In this document: positions 1 through 6,894 of the stretch, piece after piece
Layout of the letters: the number at the start of each line of letters is the position of its first letter
Position numbering within the stretch: the first letter of the stretch is position 1
Assembly: GCF_004682055.1 (NCBI RefSeq)
Contig: NZ_QUZU01000057.1
Span: forward strand, 1 to 35,346
Source: Pseudomonas kairouanensis
GTDB lineage: Bacteria; Pseudomonadota; Gammaproteobacteria; Pseudomonadales; Pseudomonadaceae
Length of the DNA: 35,346 nt
Direction of reading: 5' to 3'
The notes under the pieces: model-generated
What the model was told of the DNA's origin: nothing
The model's input: only the letters and a program-made list of their open reading frames with translations
Databases searched by the model: none
Made by a program: the position numbers and the translations under genes

Positions 1-21
1 TTTAGATCTTCATTTCGCCAG

Positions 22-870
22 TTAGGTATTCATGCTCTGGAAGTGCGCCAACATCCTGCCCGCATCCGGCGCCTCGCCACTGAATAACTCAAACGCCTTC
101 ACCGCCTGGAACACCGCCATATTGCCGCCATCCAGCGTGCGGCAGCCCAAGGCGCGGGCGTCGCGCAGCAGTTGGGTTTCCAGCGGGAAGTACACAATTT
201 CTGCCACCCACAATTCAGTCCGCAGCAAGGCTGCTGGCACCGGTGTGCCCGGCAACTTGGCCATGCCCATCGGCGTGGTGTTCACCAAGCCGTTTGCTTC
301 GGCCATGGCGTTTTCCAAGTGCTTGCCGACTTGGGCGCGCCCACTGCCAAAGCGCTGGGCAAGGTTTTCCACAAGCTCGTGGGCGCGGGCCGGATCCACG
401 TCAAAAATACTCAAATGCTCCACGCCTTCTGCCAACAGTGCATGAGCTACCGCCGCGCCAGCACCGCCAGCGCCCATCTGCACTACACGGTGGCGTGCAA
501 CGTCATTCAAATTGCGCCGAAAACCTTCGGCAAAACCCAGGCAGTCGGTGTTGTGGCCGATGCGCTTGCCGTTCTTGAACACCACGGTGTTGACCGCACC
601 AATGCCCCTTGCCTCCTCAGACAAATCATCAAGCAACGGTAGGATCGCCTGCTTGCACGGGTAGGTAATGTTCAGGCCGGTGAAGTGCATCAACTCAGCA
701 GCGTCCAGCAGGTCGGGCAGGGCGTTGATGTCCAGGTGCAGGGGCTCAAGGTCGATCAGGCGATACAGGTAGCGCAGGCCTTGTGCGTCGCCTTCCTGCT
801 CATGCAGCGCCGGGGTGCGGGAAGCCTGGATGCCGGCACCGATCAGGCCCGCGAGAATGCGCGGCTTCAT
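22..870 (-). CDS. aroE: Quinate/shikimate dehydrogenase-type AroE paralogue
   Basis: Predicted NAD(P)-dependent oxidoreductase interconverting shikimate (or quinate) and the 3-dehydro acid. The 282 residues hold the substrate motif SRTP (17-20), the catalytic lysine in NITYPCK (K73), N94 in GAVN, the NTD motif (D109) and a nucleotide-binding GAGGAG (133-138). Ordinary biosynthetic AroE has SLSP or similar at the first motif; the S17/T19 arrangement is as in the quinate/shikimate dehydrogenase of Corynebacterium, recalled from family knowledge. Its ATG overlaps the aroQ stop by four bases, so the two are co-transcribed. With aroQ it would form a quinate/shikimate-to-dehydroshikimate catabolic module; that role is inferred. 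Cofactor preference cannot be read here. Confidence 0.9.
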   Translation of the reverse strand: MKPRILAGLIGAGIQASRTPALHEQEGDAQGLRYLYRLIDLEPLHLDINALPDLLDAAELMHFTGLNITYPCKQAILPLLDDLSEEARGIGAVNTVVFKNGKRIGHNTDCLGFAEGFRRNLNDVARHRVVQMGAGGAGAAVAHALLAEGVEHLSIFDVDPARAHELVENLAQRFGSGRAQVGKHLENAMAEANGLVNTTPMGMAKLPGTPVPAALLRTELWVAEIVYFPLETQLLRDARALGCRTLDGGNMAVFQAVKAFELFSGEAPDAGRMLAHFQSMNT

Positions 871-1307
871 GCCTTTAACACCTGGCTGAAATGCTCCAGG
901 GCCAGGTGATAGCCATGGCTGCCAAAGCCCGCCAGCACCGCCTTGGCGATGGGCGACACAAACGAGTGGTGACGGAACGCTTCGCGGGCATGCACGTTGG
1001 ACAAATGCACTTCGATCACCGGCACTTCACTGGCCACCAGTGCATCGCGGATCGCCACCGAGGTGTGGGTCCAGGCCGCCGGGTTGATCACGATACCGGC
1101 GCAGCGGGCACGGGCGCCGTGGATCCAGTCCAGCAACTCGCCTTCGTGGTTGGTCTGGCGAAATTCGATTTTCAAACCCAGTTGTTCGGCGCTGCGGCCA
1201 CACAAAGCGGCGATGTCGGCCAGGGTTTCGTGCCCGTACGTGGCGGGTTCGCGGGTGCCGAGCAGGTTGAGGTTGGGGCCGTTGAGCACCAGCACGATAG
1301 GCGGCAT
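867..1307 (-). CDS. aroQ: Type II 3-dehydroquinate dehydratase
   Basis: Reversible dehydration of 3-dehydroquinate to 3-dehydroshikimate, a cytosolic dodecameric enzyme in this family. The 146-residue length is normal. All family motifs are present: NGPNLNLLG (9-17) with R19 and catalytic Y24, NHEG (53-56), NPAAWTHTS (75-83), EVHLSN with H101, and REAFRHHS. The start is supported by GGAG at 1316-1319, eight bases upstream. Pseudomonads usually carry a housekeeping aroQ elsewhere next to accBC; this copy sits in an operon with a quinate/shikimate dehydrogenase and below an IclR-type palindrome, so a catabolic paralogue is likely (inference). Confidence 0.95.
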   Translation of the reverse strand: MPPIVLVLNGPNLNLLGTREPATYGHETLADIAALCGRSAEQLGLKIEFRQTNHEGELLDWIHGARARCAGIVINPAAWTHTSVAIRDALVASEVPVIEVHLSNVHAREAFRHHSFVSPIAKAVLAGFGSHGYHLALEHFSQVLKA

Positions 1308-1323
1308 AGGGGTATCTCCACTG

Positions 1324-1331
1324 TTCTTGTT
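1324..1331 (-). promoter_or_regulatory. Candidate Crc/Hfq (CA motif) site in aroQ leader
   Basis: Read on the minus strand the leader contains AACAAGAA, an exact fit to the AANAANAA motif bound by Hfq-Crc in pseudomonads, just 5' of the aroQ ribosome-binding site. This would place the pathway under catabolite repression, as expected for an aromatic-acid catabolic operon. Motif match only. Confidence 0.45.
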
Positions 1332-1343
1332 TGTTGTGGGGAT

Positions 1344-1372
1344 AAAATGTACTGAATGGTTAATTTGGTCAA
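1344..1372 (-). promoter_or_regulatory. Candidate sigma-70 promoter of aroQ-aroE
   Basis: On the minus strand a good -35 (TTGACC, 1372-1367) is followed by a poor -10 (TACATT with 15-base spacing, or CATTTT with 17). A strong -35 with a weak -10 would fit an activator-dependent promoter. Boundaries are approximate. Confidence 0.35.
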
Positions 1373-1389
1373 TTGATGCGCGAAGATCT

Positions 1390-1404
1390 GTTCGATTATC
1401 GAAC
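1390..1404. promoter_or_regulatory. IclR-family (PcaR/PcaU-like) operator
   Basis: GTTCGATTATCGAAC is a perfect 15-base palindrome. It differs by one base, on the opposite strand, from the PcaR binding consensus of Pseudomonas putida (GTTCGATAATCGCAC, from memory). It lies just upstream of the putative -35 of aroQ, the position expected of an activator site. No IclR gene is in the window, so the cognate regulator is unknown. Confidence 0.6.
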
Positions 1405-1432
1405 CCTTATCTGCGTTGAATCAGATTAGATA

Positions 1433-1451
1433 TCAATTGAAAATCATTCTC
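1433..1451. promoter_or_regulatory. Fur box upstream of hasI
   Basis: TCAATTGAAAATCATTCTC matches 13 of 19 positions of the Fur consensus GATAATGATAATCATTATC, including the whole central core. It overlaps the proposed -35 of hasI, the usual arrangement for iron-dependent repression of a has sigma factor. Confidence 0.75.
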
Positions 1452-1466
1452 GACAACGCTTAAGAT
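1437..1466 (+). promoter_or_regulatory. Candidate hasI promoter
   Basis: TTGAAA (1437-1442) and TAAGAT (1461-1466) with 18-base spacing form a plausible sigma-70 promoter. The -35 lies inside the Fur box, so Fe-Fur binding would block RNA polymerase. Start site not demonstrated. Confidence 0.45.
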
Positions 1467-1501
1467 GCCCGCCTGTTTCCTTTACATTCCAGGGAGTCGG
1501 T

Positions 1502-2023
1502 TTGTCGGACGTGGATCTCAAGGGCCTGTTTCTAAAGCATGCCGATACCCTGCGCGGGTATCTGGCGCGCAAGGTGCAGGACCCGCAGTTGGCCGCAGAC
1601 CTGGTCCAGGAGAGCTTCCTGCGCCTGGCGGAAAAACCGGCCGGCGAGCGTATCGATAACTCCCAGGGCTATCTCTATCGAACGGCGAGCAATCTGCTGA
1701 TCGACCATATTCGCCAGGAAGCACGGCGCAAGACAGACTCCGTGCCCCACGAGGCGCTGGCCGAGATTGAAGATGAAGTGGCCGGGTTGGAGGCTCAGGC
1801 AATGGCGCAGCAACAGCGACAGGCGTTGAAGCAGGCACTGGCGGAGTTGCCGGAACGCACCCAGCAGATCTTCCGCCTGAACCGTATCGAAGGCATGACC
1901 CATGCCCAGGTCGCCCGGCACCTGGACATCTCTGACAGCTCCGTGCAGAAGCATCTGGCCAAGGCCTTGGCCTATGTGATGCAGCGCCTGCAGGACGGCG
2001 AGGTGCAACCATCCGACGAATGA
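1502..2023 (+). CDS. hasI: ECF sigma factor HasI (FecI family)
   Basis: Extracytoplasmic-function sigma factor expected to direct transcription of the heme-uptake genes when HasR senses heme-loaded hemophore. The 173 residues show region 2 (about 10-75, with DPQLAADLVQESFLRL and the -10 recognition segment NSQGYLYRTASNLLIDHIR) and region 4 (about 115-160, with LPERTQQIF, EGMTHAQVA and the helix DISDSSVQKHL). The start is a TTG, chosen because AGGGAG at 1491-1496 lies five bases before it and region 2 begins immediately after; no in-frame ATG fits. It is followed by the anti-sigma gene after 63 bases and preceded by a Fur box. Confidence 0.9.
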   Translation: MSDVDLKGLFLKHADTLRGYLARKVQDPQLAADLVQESFLRLAEKPAGERIDNSQGYLYRTASNLLIDHIRQEARRKTDSVPHEALAEIEDEVAGLEAQAMAQQQRQALKQALAELPERTQQIFRLNRIEGMTHAQVARHLDISDSSVQKHLAKALAYVMQRLQDGEVQPSDE

Positions 2024-2086
2024 ATTACCGAAATACGCCAGGTCAGACGTCACAGCGTTATATAACGAAAAATTCGAGATTCACAC

Positions 2087-3085
2087 GTGAATAGCCAGGG
2101 TCCGCAACAGCACAGCATTACCGAGGCGGCCGCCGAGTGGGCGGTGCGCCTGCACGCCGGTGCCCTGACCGACCAGGAGCAGGCCGAGCTGCGGCACTGG
2201 ATTGCCCGCGACAGCCGTCACGAGGCGGCATTGCGCTTTGCCGAACAGACCTGGGCGGCGTTGGGCGAGGTGCACAAGGACGAACCCGTGCACCGCCAGC
2301 GACCGGCAGCGGCAGCGATGCCCATGCGCCGTTCCAAGCGGCGAAGGCCGTGGCAACGGGCGGCGGCCGTGGCATTGGTGGTGCTGGTGGCAGGCATTGG
2401 TTGGGTGCGCGGGCCGGATGCCTTGCTGCACATGCAAGCCGACTACGTGACGCAAAAGGGCGAAGTGCGCACCGTGCACCTGGCCGATGGCAGCACGGTG
2501 GAGCTGGATTCGGCCAGTGCCATCCGCCTGGAATACGACGGCGTGCAACGGCGCATCAGCCTGATCCAGGGCTCGGCGATTTTCGATGTGGCGCCCATGG
2601 TGGGCCAGGAAACCCGGCCATTCGTGGTGCAGAGCGCGGGTGGACAGACCCGGGCGTTGGGCACGCGATTTGTGGTGGAGCGCGAGGCGGATCGGCAGGC
2701 CTGGGTGGGCGTATTGCAACACAGCGTCGCGGTTACCTTGCAGGCCAGCCCGCAAAAGGGCCCGGCAGACAGGGTGCTCAAGGAGGGCCAGGCAGCGCGC
2801 TACAGCCCCCAGGAAGGCGTGGTGCCCCTTGATCAATTCGATGTGGAACGCGCCACCAGTTGGCGACGTGGTGTGCTGATCTTTGATCGCCAGCCGCTGG
2901 CCAAAGTCATCGAACAGCTCAACCACTACCGCCCAGGCCGCATCGTGCTGACCCACTCGGACCTGGGCGAGCGCGAAGTCAGCGGCGTGTTCCGCCTCGA
3001 CATGCTCGACACCGCCCTAGGTACCCTGGCCCAGGAACTTCAAGTGCAACGCTTGGACCTGGCAGGCCTCAGCCTGATCTATTGA
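2087..3085 (+). CDS. hasS: Anti-sigma factor HasS (FecR family)
   Basis: Inner-membrane regulator that holds HasI and relays the signal from the HasR N-terminal domain. Layout of the 332 residues: N-terminal DUF4880-type sigma-binding segment (about 8-52, with WAVRLHAGALTDQEQAELRHW), a basic stretch then one membrane helix (about 91-106), a periplasmic FecR domain (about 118-215, with VHLADGSTVELDSASAI), and a C-terminal secretin/TonB-like segment (about 255-332). The start is GTG with only a weak CGAGA upstream; an in-frame TAA at 2063-2065 excludes a longer protein. Weak initiation would keep levels low (inference). Confidence 0.9.
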   Translation: MNSQGPQQHSITEAAAEWAVRLHAGALTDQEQAELRHWIARDSRHEAALRFAEQTWAALGEVHKDEPVHRQRPAAAAMPMRRSKRRRPWQRAAAVALVVLVAGIGWVRGPDALLHMQADYVTQKGEVRTVHLADGSTVELDSASAIRLEYDGVQRRISLIQGSAIFDVAPMVGQETRPFVVQSAGGQTRALGTRFVVEREADRQAWVGVLQHSVAVTLQASPQKGPADRVLKEGQAARYSPQEGVVPLDQFDVERATSWRRGVLIFDRQPLAKVIEQLNHYRPGRIVLTHSDLGEREVSGVFRLDMLDTALGTLAQELQVQRLDLAGLSLIY

Positions 3086-3091
3086 AAACCT

Positions 3092-3112
3092 GGTGGGAGG
3101 CCTTCTCCCACC
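3092..3112 (+). other. RNA hairpin between hasS and hasR
   Basis: GGTGGGAG and CTCCCACC form a perfect eight-base stem with a five-base loop seven bases after the hasS stop. There is no T-run behind it, so it is not a classic terminator. It may attenuate or protect the regulator message and separate it from hasR. Confidence 0.5.
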
Positions 3113-3181
3113 CGCTCAAAACCCCCTTCGCAAAAAACTTTCAAAAAAACCTTACTGACTTCCTGCGCGTCGTACGTCTTG

Positions 3182-3200
3182 CTAGGTGAGAAGCATTCGC
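3182..3200. promoter_or_regulatory. Weak Fur-like site upstream of hasR
   Basis: The stretch GAGAAGCATTCGC lies 36-48 bases before the hasR ATG and matches about 10 of 19 Fur consensus positions. It would add direct iron control to HasI control. The match is weak and alone would not be convincing. Confidence 0.3.
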
Positions 3201-3235
3201 ATAAACAAAAAACGCTTAGCGCAGGGAAACAAGAA

Positions 3236-5992
3236 ATGTCAGCACTCAACAAGGGGCGTATCACCGGTAGCCGGTTAGCCTTGGCCATCCACTTGGCGCT
3301 GTTCGCCGCTGTGGCGCCGGTGTATGCCGTGCAGCCGCAGGCAGGTGCCACCCAACCTGCTGTGCTGACGTTTGATATCCCCGCGCAATCCCTGGGCAGT
3401 GCCGTGCTGGCGTTCGCCGACCAGGCCGGCCTGCAAGTGCTGTTCGACAGCCAGCGCCTGCAAGGCTTGAGCAGCACCGCGCTCAAAGGCAGTTTCAGTG
3501 TGCAGGAAGGCCTGGGCCGTTTGCTTGGCGCGGCCCCGGTGGAATACCGCTTTACCAGTGAGCGCCAGGTCACCCTCAACCGCGTCAGCGACGACCACAG
3601 CGGCGCCCTGACCGTAGGCACCACCACCATCACCGGTAACACCAACGGCCAGGCCAGCGACTGGGTGTACCAGAGCCCAAAGTCCGTGGCCGTGATCAGC
3701 CGTGACATGATCGATAAGCGCCCACCCCGTCACGCCGCTGATATGCTCGAAGAAACGGCCGGCGTGTACACCGCCGTCGATCAGCGCGACCCCGGCCTGT
3801 CGGTGAATATTCGCGGGGTGCAGGACTACGGCCGCGTGAACATGAACATCGACGGCATGCGCCAGAACTTCAATGTCAACGGCCACCAGCAACGCAACGG
3901 CACCATGTTGATCGACCCGGAGTTCATCTCCAGCATCCAGATCGACAAGGGCAGCCAGTCGGGGCAGGGCGGTGCGGCGGTGCTGGGGGGCATTGCCTCG
4001 TTCAAGACCCTTGATGCCACCGAGTTTCTCAAGGACGGCAAGGAGTACGGCGGGCGTTTGCGTGCCGGTAGCGGTATTGGTGAGTTGGGCAACGGCACCG
4101 ATTTCAACGGCAGCGCGGTATTTGCCTTTGGCGATGAGCGTGGTGATGTGTTGCTCGGCATGAGCGAGCGCCATTTCGGCAATTACCGTGGCGGCTCCCA
4201 CAACAACCAGAACCTGGGTACCAACATCCGGGCCAGAAAGTATGCTCCGGCGGCCTTTGATGACTGGTTGAGCAGTGAAGTCGGCGACACCGGCAGCGTG
4301 ACCCGCTCGCAAATCATCAAGTTCGGCCTGAACCTGCCCAACGATCAACGCGTGCAATTGAGCTACCTGGAAAGCGATACAGACAGTAACGATGCCTGGG
4401 GCTACATCACCGATGACCTTCAAAGCACCTATTACGTACGCACCAGCAAGAACAACCTCAACGCAAAAAACGTGGCGCTGGACTACAGCTACAGCCCGGA
4501 CAACGCACTGATCGATTTGAAGGCCAAGCTTTATTACGTCACCACCCAGCTGGATCGCAACAACGCACCCAACATTGCGTCCTTGAGCTCCGGCAACTAC
4601 ACGCCGTCTTACACCGACCACTTCCAAACCGACACCTGGGGCTTGCAAGGGGAAAACACCTCGCGCTTCGACCTGGGCCGCGTGGGCCATGTGAGCTGGA
4701 ACTATGGCCTGGAGCTGTACCAGGACACGTTCAAGCCCAGTACCAACAAGATTGAATCGACCAACACCACCAACTCCGGCTCGTTGCCCTACACCGCCAG
4801 TGCCGACCCGGAAGGCAAGCGCACCATCGCCAGCCTGTTCAACAACCTGCAATACGAATATGACGACTGGCTGACCGTGGACGCCGGGCTGCGTTACGAC
4901 CGCTTCCGGCTGGAAGGGGTAACGGGCATGACGCTGTGGAAGCGCGACCGCTTTTACACCAGTACCACGGGGGCCAAGCGCGTCGAGGATATCTACGATA
5001 TCGACAGGGAAGAGGGGCGGTTTTCGCCAACCTTTGGCATTGGCATCAAGCCTGGGGTCGATTGGTTGCAACTCTATACCCGCTGGGGCAAGGGCTGGCG
5101 CCCACCCGCGGTCACCGAGACCTTCATGAGCGGGCGCCCCCATGGTGGCGGTTCGAATGAGCGGGTGTTTCCCAACCCTTTCCTCAAGCCTGAGGAGTCC
5201 CGCGACTGGGAAGTGGGGCTGAACGTGTTCAAGGAGTCGTTGTTCTTCAATGACGACCGCCTGGGCATCAAGGTCGCGTACTTCGATACCAAGATCCAGA
5301 ACTTCACGTTCCTCAATACCAGCGTGAGTTTGCCCGAGACTTCCGTCGGCGGTTTCAACGGGATCATGGCGTACACCAACAACACCAATGACACGCGGTT
5401 CAGGGGCCTGGAGTACCAGTTCAACTACGACATGGGGCGGGTGTACACCAACTTGAGCTTCACCCACATGATCGGCAGCAACGAGTTCTGCTCGAAGAAT
5501 TACTACCTGGGCGGTGCCAAGAAGGCCGGCAATGCCACCACCGTTTACGAACAGTTCACCCGGCCCAACGGCACCATCGGCATACGCCCTGTCACCCAGT
5601 ACGAAGTGTTGGATGACGACGCCGCCAACGCCAAGGAAAGCTGCGGGCGGATCATGGGCAACGCCACTTACACCCCGGCCGATCGCGGCTCGCTGACCCT
5701 CGGTGCGCGCTTTCTGGATAAGCGCCTGGATACCGGTATGCGTGTGCGTTACAGCTCGGGCAACGGGGAGAACCTGGATAACCAGGGATACAGCCTGATC
5801 GACCAGGCCATGTGGCCCAAGTACACCGTGTACGACCTCTACGCCAGTTACTGGATGACCGACCAATTGAACATCGCCCTGGCATTGGAGAACGCCACGG
5901 ACGAGGCGTACTTCGTCGCCATGGGCGACGTCAACAACCTCAGCCTGGCGCGCGGCCGCACGCTGAGCGGGATGCTCGAATACAAATTCTGA
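3236..5992 (+). CDS. hasR: TonB-dependent heme/hemophore receptor HasR
   Basis: Outer-membrane receptor that takes heme from HasA and transports it using TonB energy. The 918 residues comprise a signal peptide (cleavage near VYA, residue 31), an STN signalling domain (about 43-113), a TonB-box-like segment near 125-134, the plug (about 145-260) and a 22-strand barrel ending in EYKF. The STN domain fits signalling to HasS. H217 (NGHQQRNG, plug) and H636 (GRPHGGG, extracellular loop ahead of NPFLKPE) are the likely equivalents of the two heme-ligand histidines of known HasR proteins. The ATG at 3236 is preferred over an in-frame TTG at 3179, because AGGGA (3223-3227) precedes it and the signal peptide starts there. 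Confidence 0.93.
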   Translation: MSALNKGRITGSRLALAIHLALFAAVAPVYAVQPQAGATQPAVLTFDIPAQSLGSAVLAFADQAGLQVLFDSQRLQGLSSTALKGSFSVQEGLGRLLGAAPVEYRFTSERQVTLNRVSDDHSGALTVGTTTITGNTNGQASDWVYQSPKSVAVISRDMIDKRPPRHAADMLEETAGVYTAVDQRDPGLSVNIRGVQDYGRVNMNIDGMRQNFNVNGHQQRNGTMLIDPEFISSIQIDKGSQSGQGGAAVLGGIASFKTLDATEFLKDGKEYGGRLRAGSGIGELGNGTDFNGSAVFAFGDERGDVLLGMSERHFGNYRGGSHNNQNLGTNIRARKYAPAAFDDWLSSEVGDTGSVTRSQIIKFGLNLPNDQRVQLSYLESDTDSNDAWGYITDDLQSTYYVRTSKNNLNAKNVALDYSYSPDNALIDLKAKLYYVTTQLDRNNAPNIASLSSGNYTPSYTDHFQTDTWGLQGENTSRFDLGRVGHVSWNYGLELYQDTFKPSTNKIESTNTTNSGSLPYTASADPEGKRTIASLFNNLQYEYDDWLTVDAGLRYDRFRLEGVTGMTLWKRDRFYTSTTGAKRVEDIYDIDREEGRFSPTFGIGIKPGVDWLQLYTRWGKGWRPPAVTETFMSGRPHGGGSNERVFPNPFLKPEESRDWEVGLNVFKESLFFNDDRLGIKVAYFDTKIQNFTFLNTSVSLPETSVGGFNGIMAYTNNTNDTRFRGLEYQFNYDMGRVYTNLSFTHMIGSNEFCSKNYYLGGAKKAGNATTVYEQFTRPNGTIGIRPVTQYEVLDDDAANAKESCGRIMGNATYTPADRGSLTLGARFLDKRLDTGMRVRYSSGNGENLDNQGYSLIDQAMWPKYTVYDLYASYWMTDQLNIALALENATDEAYFVAMGDVNNLSLARGRTLSGMLEYKF

Positions 5993-5994
5993 TG

Positions 5995-6062
5995 CCGGTG
6001 CCAAGGCACCGGGTCACCCACGGTTTTGCCCAGGGTTGGGCAAAAAGTGCGCTTCTGCGCAC
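5995..6062 (+). other. Three tandem hairpins between hasR and hasA
   Basis: Three perfect stems with four-base loops follow one another: 5995-6012 (CCGGTGC, loop CAAG, GCACCGG), 6024-6045 (TTTTGCCCA, loop GGGT, TGGGCAAAA) and 6047-6062 (GTGCGC, loop TTCT, GCGCAC). None is followed by a T-run, so simple termination is unlikely. The array would suit a processed or stabilised 5' end for the abundant hasA message while hasR stays low. Confidence 0.7.
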
Positions 6063-6095
6063 TGATCAATAGCGCTGTAATTACGAGGTTTAGTG

Positions 6096-6728
6096 ATGAC
6101 AATTTCTGTTAGCTACGAGTCGATCCTTGGCACTACTTCGCTGTCTGACTACCTGTCGGACTGGGCTGTTGGTTTTGCCACGGCAGGCCATGGTACTGGC
6201 GGCAACAACGGTGGTTTCAGCAACGGCACGTTCGCCGGTGACCAATACGCCTCCCACGGCGCCAGCAACTCCGAGTACGCCTTCATCGCCGACAGCGACA
6301 CCAGCAACGGCCTGCACTACGTGTTCAACCCAACGCTGCCAGCCAGCAGCAACCTGAACCACTACCTGTGGGGCGAGCTGGATAACGTCGAGCTGGGCAC
6401 CGGCCTGACCGGCGGCAGCGGCAGCGATTTCGACCTGAGCGCCTACAAGGTGGCCTTCAATGGCCTGGACCTGTCCGCCGCTGAAGGCGCAGGCCGCACC
6501 GGCAACGACGTGCAGGCCGTGATCTACGGTCTGATCCAAGGCAACACCAGTGCCCTGGAAGCGGTACTCAACGAACTGTTGGGTGCAATCGATCCGGACC
6601 TGTCAACCGCCAACACCTTCGACGAAATCTCCGCCGGCCTCGCGGCTCACGCGGCAGCGTCTACCACCGCCGATGTGGCGCTGGTGGGCGTGCAAGACGT
6701 GTCTCAGGACTTCGCCCTGGCTGCCTGA
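6096..6728 (+). CDS. hasA: Secreted hemophore HasA
   Basis: Extracellular heme scavenger that delivers heme to HasR. The 210-residue product has no N-terminal signal and ends in DFALAA, matching the C-terminal type I secretion signal of Pseudomonas HasA. The heme ligands fall at exactly the family positions, H32 and Y75 (LHY), and H89 before LWG corresponds to the tyrosine-assisting H83. The loop between Y75 and LWG is six residues longer than in P. aeruginosa HasA, as I recall it. ATG 6096 is chosen over GTG 6093 because GAGG at 6085-6088 then has seven-base spacing and ligand numbering is kept. Its export needs the HasDEF genes downstream. Confidence 0.95.
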   Translation: MTISVSYESILGTTSLSDYLSDWAVGFATAGHGTGGNNGGFSNGTFAGDQYASHGASNSEYAFIADSDTSNGLHYVFNPTLPASSNLNHYLWGELDNVELGTGLTGGSGSDFDLSAYKVAFNGLDLSAAEGAGRTGNDVQAVIYGLIQGNTSALEAVLNELLGAIDPDLSTANTFDEISAGLAAHAAASTTADVALVGVQDVSQDFALAA

Positions 6729-6741
6729 TGCCATAAAAAAA

Positions 6742-6817
6742 GCGAATGGAAGATCGCTCTCCCATTCGCCGCATGACACACCGCTGTCGCCAAGCCTTCT
6801 AATTCTTCGGCGACGGC
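6742..6817 (+). other. Hairpins between hasA and hasD
   Basis: GCGAATGG (6742-6749) pairs perfectly with CCATTCGC (6762-6769). A second stem pairs 6783-6791 with 6809-6817 (nine pairs including one G-U). No T-run follows either. They lie 3' of hasA in a 166-base gap and probably act as a 3' stability element or partial attenuator that keeps hasA message in excess over the hasDEF transporter. Confidence 0.55.
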
Positions 6818-6894
6818 GGTGCCAAATTCTGCGCAGCGCCGTCTCGCCTGTCAACGCGGCGACGCTGCTCGCTTAACCCTTCGGGACTTCCCAG

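Noticed and set aside
3179..3235. Upstream TTG start for hasR
   Set aside because: Would add 19 hydrophilic residues before the signal peptide and has no Shine-Dalgarno; ATG at 3236 has one.
3275..6004. A 909-codon open frame antisense to hasR
   Set aside because: It lies opposite a gene with clear domain structure, has low-complexity His/Val/Gly-rich content typical of antisense frames in GC-rich DNA, and has no ribosome-binding site or known motif.
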